64,000 bases of DNA from Actinoallomurus iriomotensis. Its GTDB lineage: Bacteria; Actinomycetota; Actinomycetes; Streptosporangiales; Streptosporangiaceae. The position numbers and the translations under genes are program-made. The stretch is taken from NCBI RefSeq assembly GCF_030269445.1, contig NZ_BSTJ01000008.1, positions 186,001 to 250,000 of the forward strand, written 5' to 3'. A model generated the notes under the pieces. The model made no database searches, was not told the origin of the DNA, and was given only the letters and a program-made list of their open reading frames with translations. This document shows positions 59,120-64,000 of this stretch, piece after piece. Position 1 is the stretch's first letter. Every line of letters begins with the position of its first letter.

Positions 59120-60751
59120 GTGTCGCCTGCGAGTTCGACCTCCAAGCCGTCCGAGCTGCACGAGAGCGTTGTCAGGCAATTGATCGAGCGTGGGCGAAAC
59201 CAGGGCTACCTCGAGGCTGACGATGTGCGCCGTGCGTTCGAGGAGGCCGACATTCCCGTGTCGAAGGCCTCGAGCATCTTGCGGAGTCTTAGCAAGGAGG
59301 GTGTGACCGTCATGGTGAGCGCTGCCGACTCCGCGGCGCCGAAGCGCGCGCGCAACAGCAGTAAGCGCGCGACGCCCGCGACCAAGAAGACCAAGACGAC
59401 CGCCGCCACCAAAGAGCAGGACTCGGTGACCGCGGTCGTCGACGAGGACGCCTCCGAGGTGCCGGTGAAGCCTGCCCGAGCCAAGAAGAGCGCCGCCAAG
59501 CCCAAGAAGGCCACCCCGACGAAGAAGGCCGCTCCCCAGCCGTCCGCCAAGGCCGAGAAGGAGCCTGAGGACGGAGAGGACGTCGGCGACGTCGACCTCG
59601 AGGTCACCGACATCGACGAGGCGGACCTGAACGACCTCGGCGACGACGTCGAGGCCGCCGACCTGGAGAGCGACGACTCCGACGAGAGTGTGGACGGCGA
59701 CGACTCCGCTTCGGAGTCCGAGCCCGAGGAGGCCCCCGCTCCCGCCGCGGAGAAGAAGGGCCCGACGTCCGAGGACGAGTCGTTCGTCATCGGCGACGAC
59801 GACGAGGACGCCCCGGCGCAGCAGATCGCGGCCGCCGGCGCGACCGCCGACCCCGTCAAGGACTACCTCAAGCAGATCGGTAAGGTCCCGCTCCTCAACG
59901 CCGAGCAGGAGGTCGAGCTCGCCAAGCGCATCGAGGCCGGCCTGTTCGCCGAGGAGAAGCTCGCCCTCGAGCGCGAGACCCTCGAGTTCCAGGTGCTGGA
60001 CGACCTCGAGTGGATCGCCGAGGACGGCCGCCGGGCCAAGAACCACCTGCTCGAGGCCAACCTCCGTCTCGTCGTCTCCCTCGCCAAGCGCTACACGGGC
60101 CGCGGCATGCTGTTCCTGGACCTCATCCAGGAGGGCAACCTCGGTCTGATCCGCGCCGTCGAGAAGTTCGACTACACCAAGGGTTACAAGTTCTCCACCT
60201 ACGCCACCTGGTGGATCCGGCAGGCGATCACCCGTGCGATGGCCGACCAGGCCCGTACGATCCGCATCCCGGTCCACATGGTGGAGGTCATCAACAAGCT
60301 GGCCCGAGTCCAGCGTCAGATGCTCCAGGACCTCGGCCGCGAGCCGACCCCGGAGGAGCTGGCCAAGGAGCTCGACATGACGCCTGAGAAGGTGGTCGAG
60401 GTCCAGAAGTACGGCCGTGAGCCCATTTCGCTGCACACGCCTCTCGGTGAGGACGGTGACAGTGAGTTCGGTGACCTCATCGAGGACTCCGAGGCGATCG
60501 TGCCGGCCGACGCGGTGAGCTTCACGCTGCTGCAGGAGCAGCTGCACTCGGTGCTCGACACCCTCAGCGAGCGCGAGGCGGGCGTGGTCTCCATGCGGTT
60601 CGGCCTCACGGACGGCCAGCCGAAGACCCTCGACGAGATCGGCAAGGTCTACGGCGTGACCCGCGAGCGGATCCGCCAGATCGAGTCCAAGACCATGTCC
60701 AAGCTCCGCCACCCGTCGCGCTCCCAGGTGCTGCGGGACTACCTCGACTAG
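59120..60751 (+). CDS. rpoD: Principal RNA polymerase sigma factor (HrdB/RpoD type)
   Basis: A 543-residue sigma-70 factor. Residues 1-80 are the start of region 1.1; residues 75-235 are a Lys/Ala-rich then strongly acidic linker typical of actinobacterial HrdB. Region 1.2 is [20 protein letters not shown] (about 242), region 2 has [20 protein letters not shown] and [20 protein letters not shown], and region 4.2 has [20 protein letters not shown]. It directs transcription of housekeeping genes. GTG 59120 follows GAGAGG; an ATG at 59015 is in frame, but that segment is not sigma-like. Ends at a perfect terminator. Confidence 0.95.
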   Translation: MSPASSTSKPSELHESVVRQLIERGRNQGYLEADDVRRAFEEADIPVSKASSILRSLSKEGVTVMVSAADSAAPKRARNSSKRATPATKKTKTTAATKEQDSVTAVVDEDASEVPVKPARAKKSAAKPKKATPTKKAAPQPSAKAEKEPEDGEDVGDVDLEVTDIDEADLNDLGDDVEAADLESDDSDESVDGDDSASESEPEEAPAPAAEKKGPTSEDESFVIGDDDEDAPAQQIAAAGATADPVKDYLKQIGKVPLLNAEQEVELAKRIEAGLFAEEKLALERETLEFQVLDDLEWIAEDGRRAKNHLLEANLRLVVSLAKRYTGRGMLFLDLIQEGNLGLIRAVEKFDYTKGYKFSTYATWWIRQAITRAMADQARTIRIPVHMVEVINKLARVQRQMLQDLGREPTPEELAKELDMTPEKVVEVQKYGREPISLHTPLGEDGDSEFGDLIEDSEAIVPADAVSFTLLQEQLHSVLDTLSEREAGVVSMRFGLTDGQPKTLDEIGKVYGVTRERIRQIESKTMSKLRHPSRSQVLRDYLD

Positions 60752-60762
60752 ATCGCATACGA

Positions 60763-60791
60763 CGAAGGGCCCGCTTCCGGCGGGCCCTTCG
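60763..60791. terminator. Perfect 12-bp bidirectional terminator between rpoD and yaaA
   Basis: Arms CGAAGGGCCCGC (60763-60774) and GCGGGCCCTTCG (60780-60791) with loop TTCCG, between convergent genes. Confidence 0.85.
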
Positions 60792-60804
60792 CCGTATCGG
60801 TGGT

Positions 60805-61527
60805 TCAGCCGGCGATGACGTCCACGTCGGCGCCGTTCAGCTCGGCGGTGTACCCCAGGTCCATCAGGGTCTTCACCAGTTCCTCGGGCGTCGCCGGATC
60901 GGCGGCGCCCCGGAGCAGGTCGCGAGCGACCGCGCCGCGGGTGGCCTTGGCCATGTGGCTCACCACGGTCCGGCGGCCGTCCTGCTCGCGGAACACTCGC
61001 ACTCTCACCGCCTCCGGGCGCCACGCCGCGGCGTACGGGGCCGAGCGCATGTCCACGATCAGGCCCTCCGTCGGCAGGGCGGCGGTCAGGACCGGCCGCC
61101 AGACGGCCGCCAGAGCGCCCAGGCGGGGCAGTCGCGCCCCCATGGCAAGCCGGTAAGGGGGCACGTGGTCGGTGGTCCTCAGCGCGCCCCAGAGGCCCGA
61201 GAAGATCAGGACGGACCGCGCCGTACGCTCCGGGTCGAGGTCGGCGAGGCCGAGGTTGTCGTACAGCACGCCCGTGTAGAGCCGGGCGGCGGGCAGCGTC
61301 GGCGCGTCCCGCAGCCGGGTGTTGCGCTCGATCTCGCCGGTCTGCCCCGGCGACAGGCCCAGCCACTCGCGCGCTCGGGCCTCGCGGCCCGCGCAGACCC
61401 GCTCGAGGGCGGTGAGCACGCGTTCGCGGGTCCGGGTGAGCTCGGGGAAGGCGAGGCCGGCCAGGTCGAGCGGCGGCCCGTCTCCCTCGGCGGCCTTGCC
61501 CTCGGACGGCGGCAGCAGGATCAGCAT
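60805..61527 (-). CDS. yaaA: Peroxide stress protein YaaA (DUF328)
   Basis: A 240-residue protein opening MLILLPPSEGKAAEGDG, with YTGVLYDNLGLADLDPERTA, ARSVLIFSGLWGALRTTDHV, PYRLAMGA and VVSHMAKATRGAVARDLL. This is the YaaA family, which limits free iron and protects DNA under hydrogen peroxide. ATG 61527 has GGGGGG upstream; an in-frame start at 61593 lacks support. Convergent with rpoD. A hairpin at 61568-61603 separates it from the DUF7455 gene. Confidence 0.9.
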   Translation of the reverse strand: MLILLPPSEGKAAEGDGPPLDLAGLAFPELTRTRERVLTALERVCAGREARAREWLGLSPGQTGEIERNTRLRDAPTLPAARLYTGVLYDNLGLADLDPERTARSVLIFSGLWGALRTTDHVPPYRLAMGARLPRLGALAAVWRPVLTAALPTEGLIVDMRSAPYAAAWRPEAVRVRVFREQDGRRTVVSHMAKATRGAVARDLLRGAADPATPEELVKTLMDLGYTAELNGADVDVIAG

Positions 61528-61567
61528 CGTCCCCCCAGGAGCCCGGGAGGGCTCACCAACAGAAGCT

Positions 61568-61603
61568 GAGACGGCGGCCGCCCGGATGGGCAACCGCCGT
61601 CTC
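61568..61603 (-). terminator. Hairpin after the DUF7455 gene
   Basis: GAGACGGCGG (61568-61577) and CCGCCGTCTC (61594-61603) are perfect arms, with GCCC/GGGC extending the stem, 28 bases past the DUF7455 stop on the minus strand. Confidence 0.65.
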
Positions 61604-61630
61604 CTCGGTTATGAATACGGCTCGCCTGGC

Positions 61631-61864
61631 CTACCGCTCTTCTTCGGCAGCTGCGGTGGCAGGGGTCTCAAGCAGCCGGTCGGTTTCGTCGTGAATCTCG
61701 GCGCCCGCGGCACGGAGGGACTCACCGTACTTGCGGCCGTGGTGGGCGCAGAACAGCAACTCGCCGCCGCCCGCGAGGATCGCGCGGACATAGGCCTGGG
61801 CACCGCAGCGGTCGCAGCGGTCCGCGGCCGTCAGCGGCTTGGTCGGGGCAAGAGCTCCAGTCAC
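61631..61864 (-). CDS. Small zinc-ribbon-like protein (DUF7455)
   Basis: A 77-residue protein: TAADRCDRCGAQAYVRAILA, GGGELLFCAHHGRKYGESLR. The C-x-x-C and C-x-H-H sites suggest a structural zinc ribbon. The family is widespread in actinobacteria next to the principal sigma factor gene; role unknown. GTG 61864 has GAGGAAGG upstream. Confidence 0.85.
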   Translation of the reverse strand: MTGALAPTKPLTAADRCDRCGAQAYVRAILAGGGELLFCAHHGRKYGESLRAAGAEIHDETDRLLETPATAAAEEER

Positions 61865-61997
61865 GTCGCCTTCCTCGTCTCGGGGTCGGTCGCTTAGGAC
61901 AACATCTAACCGGACGTGAGCGTTCCCATGCGGGTTCTGTGTACGCCGAGAGCGGAATAGCCCCGGAGGTGACAAAGGTCACCCTCGCGATCAATGT

Positions 61998-63062
61998 TCA
62001 GATTTGTTCCCATCGGAAGACCCGGACCGCCACGATCGTCGCGACCAGCGCGAAGGCCAGCAGGATCCCCAGTTGCGGGAGGACGGAGGCCGGTCCGGCG
62101 CCCCGGGCCATGACCTTCAGCATGCCATCGTTCAGGTGGCGCAGAGGGAAGATCTCCGAGACGACACGCAGCCATTTTGGCGCCTCGTCGACGGGGAAGA
62201 ACGACCCGCCGAGGAACGCCATCGGCAGTACGACCATCTGGCTGACCGCCTGCGCGGACTCCTGCGTCTTCGCCCACGCTCCGATCAGCATGCCGATCGC
62301 CAGGAACGCCAGCACCCCGCACAGCACCATCGGGATCGCCATCCACCAGTAGTGCGACAGCTTCAACCCGAAGAACGGCAGGGTGGCCACCCCGATGAAC
62401 AGCACGGTCTGCACCAGCGCCATGCCCAGGCTGACCGCGACCCGCGCGGCGAAGACCGTGCGGATCGGCACGGGGGACAGGCGGAGACGGCGCAGGATGC
62501 CTTTCGTGCGCCATGTGACGAGTGTGGTGGACGCGCCGAACATGCCCGCCGAGGCGAGCGCCCAGCCGAGCACCCCCGGGGTGATGTACTGGATCGCCTT
62601 CAGCGACTTGTCCTCGACCTGCTCGGCCCGCAGCCGATACTTCGGCGCCTGTCCGGAGGCGGCCTGGTTCGCGGCCTGTACGAGGCCGTTGACCTGGCCC
62701 TGAACGGTGCCCGACTTCACCTGGTCGGCCGCGGAGAAGTGGACGACGACCTGGTCGCCGACCTGTTCGAGCGCGGCGTCGTAGTCGCCCTTCTTGACCT
62801 TCTCCAGCGCCGCGTTCCGGTCCGAGATCCTGGTGACCTTGAACGACTTCCCGAAGTCGGCCCGCATGGCGGCCGGCATCTGGTCGACCACGCCGACCGA
62901 GCCGATCTCCAGCACCTTCGACTTCGGCGTCGACTGCTGGGCGAACAACCCCCCGATGGCCACCAGGAACAGCAGCGGCAGCGCGATCGTGAAGAACAGC
63001 GCCCCCCGGTCCCGCCGGAGCCCGAGGAACATCGCCGAGGCCAGACTCTTGAAACTACTCAC
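61998..63062 (-). CDS. ABC-2 type transporter permease
   Basis: A 354-residue membrane protein. One helix (LFFTIALPLLFLVAIGGLF) is at the start, followed by an extracellular loop of about 140 residues, and five helices in the C-terminal half with LGGSFFPVDEAPKWLRVVSE, the ABC-2 permease signature region. The GTG at 63062 overlaps the ATPase stop by GTGA. With the ATPase it forms a homodimeric exporter for a drug or lipid-like substrate. Confidence 0.9.
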   Translation of the reverse strand: MSSFKSLASAMFLGLRRDRGALFFTIALPLLFLVAIGGLFAQQSTPKSKVLEIGSVGVVDQMPAAMRADFGKSFKVTRISDRNAALEKVKKGDYDAALEQVGDQVVVHFSAADQVKSGTVQGQVNGLVQAANQAASGQAPKYRLRAEQVEDKSLKAIQYITPGVLGWALASAGMFGASTTLVTWRTKGILRRLRLSPVPIRTVFAARVAVSLGMALVQTVLFIGVATLPFFGLKLSHYWWMAIPMVLCGVLAFLAIGMLIGAWAKTQESAQAVSQMVVLPMAFLGGSFFPVDEAPKWLRVVSEIFPLRHLNDGMLKVMARGAGPASVLPQLGILLAFALVATIVAVRVFRWEQI

Positions 63063-63961
63063 GCCCGGTATTCCCTTCCGGTCAGGTCGAGGAAGACGTC
63101 CTCGAGCGTGGCGCCCTTGATCTGCACGCCCTCCAGGGCGCCGCGCTCGGCGAGCGCGGCGACCACCTTCGGCGCGTCCCGCGTGGAGATGGTCAGCGAG
63201 ACCTCGTCGTCGGTCACCTCGTCGGCGCCCGGGAGCGTACGGGCCTCGTCGGCGTTCATGACCCCGCTGGCCACGCTGACGCGCGCGGCCGAGTCCAGGC
63301 CCCGTACGAGGGTGGCCGGCGCGCCGCTGCGCAGGATCCGGCCGTGGTCCATGATCGCGACCCGGTCGCAGAGCACCTCGGCCTCGTCCATGTAGTGGGT
63401 GGTGAGAACGACGGTGCGGCCGTCGGTGTTGATCGCGCGCAGCACGTCCCAGAGGTTGCGGCGCGCCTGCGGGTCGAGGGCGGCGGTGGGCTCGTCCAGG
63501 AACACCAGCTCCGGCTCGTGCACCAGTGCGCAGGCGATCGACAGGCGCTGCGCCTGGCCGCCCGACAGCTTCTCCACCTGCGTGTCGGCCTTGTCGCTCA
63601 GGCCGACGACCTCCAGCATCTCGTCCGCCTTGCGGCCCGGGACGCCGTACAGGGAGCCGAACGTGCGCAGCTGTTCCCGCGCGGTGAGCCGCTCGAAGAA
63701 GGCCGACGCCTGCAACTGCACGCCCATCCGCGGCAGCAGCGCGGGGTTGCGCGGCCACGGGGACTGCCCGAACACCGAGATCTCCCCGGCGTCGGCCTGC
63801 CGCAGGCCCTCGATGATCTCGAGCGTCGTGGTCTTGCCGGCCCCGTTCGGCCCCAGGATGCCGAAGAACTCGCCGGCCTCGACGGTCAGGGAGACACCGT
63901 CGACGGCGTTCACGTCGCCATAGCGCTTACGCAGGTCATTGGCGACAATCGTGTTGGACAT
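63059..63961 (-). CDS. ABC-2 type exporter ATP-binding protein
   Basis: A 300-residue ABC ATPase: [20 protein letters not shown] (Walker A), LSGGQAQRLSIACALVHEPE (signature), LVFLDEPTAALDPQARRNLW (Walker B) and TVVLTTHYMDEAEVL (switch His). The C-terminal 80 residues are the DrrA-type extension (APATLVRGLDSAARVSVASG). ATG 63961 precedes homology; the frame is open to the window edge, but upstream is not protein-like. Translationally coupled to the permease gene. Confidence 0.92.
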   Translation of the reverse strand: MSNTIVANDLRKRYGDVNAVDGVSLTVEAGEFFGILGPNGAGKTTTLEIIEGLRQADAGEISVFGQSPWPRNPALLPRMGVQLQASAFFERLTAREQLRTFGSLYGVPGRKADEMLEVVGLSDKADTQVEKLSGGQAQRLSIACALVHEPELVFLDEPTAALDPQARRNLWDVLRAINTDGRTVVLTTHYMDEAEVLCDRVAIMDHGRILRSGAPATLVRGLDSAARVSVASGVMNADEARTLPGADEVTDDEVSLTISTRDAPKVVAALAERGALEGVQIKGATLEDVFLDLTGREYRA

Positions 63962-64000
63962 GGTCAAGGACCCTAGAGGCGCATATCCGGGCGTAACCAC

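Noticed and set aside
59018-61366. A 782-residue open frame antisense to the sigma factor gene
   Set aside because: Shadow of rpoD and yaaA; GC-rich coding DNA leaves the complementary frames open.
1-64000. Search by eye for tRNA, rRNA, CRISPR arrays, insertion sequences and prophage genes
   Set aside because: No tRNA-like cloverleaf, regularly spaced repeats, transposase or phage structural genes were recognised; absence cannot be proven without tools.

Overview
The window is a very GC-rich chromosomal segment with strong G/C third-position bias, frequent GTG starts, GGAGG-type ribosome binding sites and short or 4-base-overlapping operons. It carries a HrdB/RpoD-type sigma factor with a long Lys/acidic N-terminal arm, SpoIIE-type phosphatases, GlxA and LuxR/AAA regulators, FeS photolyase-like and DUF7455 proteins. 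Together these point to a filamentous actinobacterium. A Streptosporangiales/Thermomonosporaceae-like organism is my best guess, but this is inference. I see no rRNA, tRNA, CRISPR array, insertion sequence or prophage; it reads as ordinary chromosome with much regulatory and accessory content.

Layout. 1-6.1 kb: tail of a GT39-like glycosyltransferase, then a run of small regulators (two MerR, AraC, GlxA) around a saccharopine-dehydrogenase-like reductase and a cupin. 6.2-11.3 kb: a leftward operon of ABC ATPase, ABC permease with an exported tail, and a secreted YncE/phosphoesterase. 11.5-24.8 kb: a second-type EF-G, an MFS pump behind a MerR-type promoter, a DHFR-like reductase, a large LuxR/AAA regulator, a photolyase-like protein, HxlR/YceI, an ICL/PEP-mutase protein and a MarR-MFS pair. 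25-33.6 kb: LplA, Pgi, DoxX, RNase HII, a two-component system, SIS and HhH proteins. 33.8-46 kb: a membrane-anchored tandem AAA ATPase, NmrA/TetR, ADP-ribosylglycohydrolase, SnoaL/TetR with clear operators, HAD, nitronate monooxygenase, a DMT transporter and a GT4. 46.4-54.2 kb: BON protein, the 5-oxoprolinase operon pxpABC with a DUF1445 hydro-lyase, thioesterase, hypotheticals, and a cytochrome b561/molybdopterin oxidoreductase pair. 54.3-64 kb: MFS, HhH-GPD repair protein, PAS/GAF/PP2C phosphatase, the principal sigma factor, YaaA, DUF7455 and an ABC-2 exporter.

The most unusual signals are non-coding. (1) A dispersed 59-69 bp element ending in GACGAAGGAGG-N-CTC immediately before a start codon occurs in seven units at four loci. 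In two loci its first bases contain the stop codon of the upstream gene, so it bridges stop to start. At rnhB it forms a tandem array giving three stacked in-frame start sites. (2) Two convergent gene junctions (pgi/doxX and BON/pxpC) have had the junction itself duplicated, leaving decayed copies of both 3' ends. (3) Three MerR-type promoters with 19-20 bp spacers are readable, two of them predicted to give leaderless mRNAs for MerR genes. There are also clean palindromic operators for a TetR gene, a two-component system and a glycosyltransferase gene. Two genes look disrupted: a small ORF next to rnhB (one extra base in a G run) and an MFS gene whose only upstream ATG is followed by an in-frame stop.
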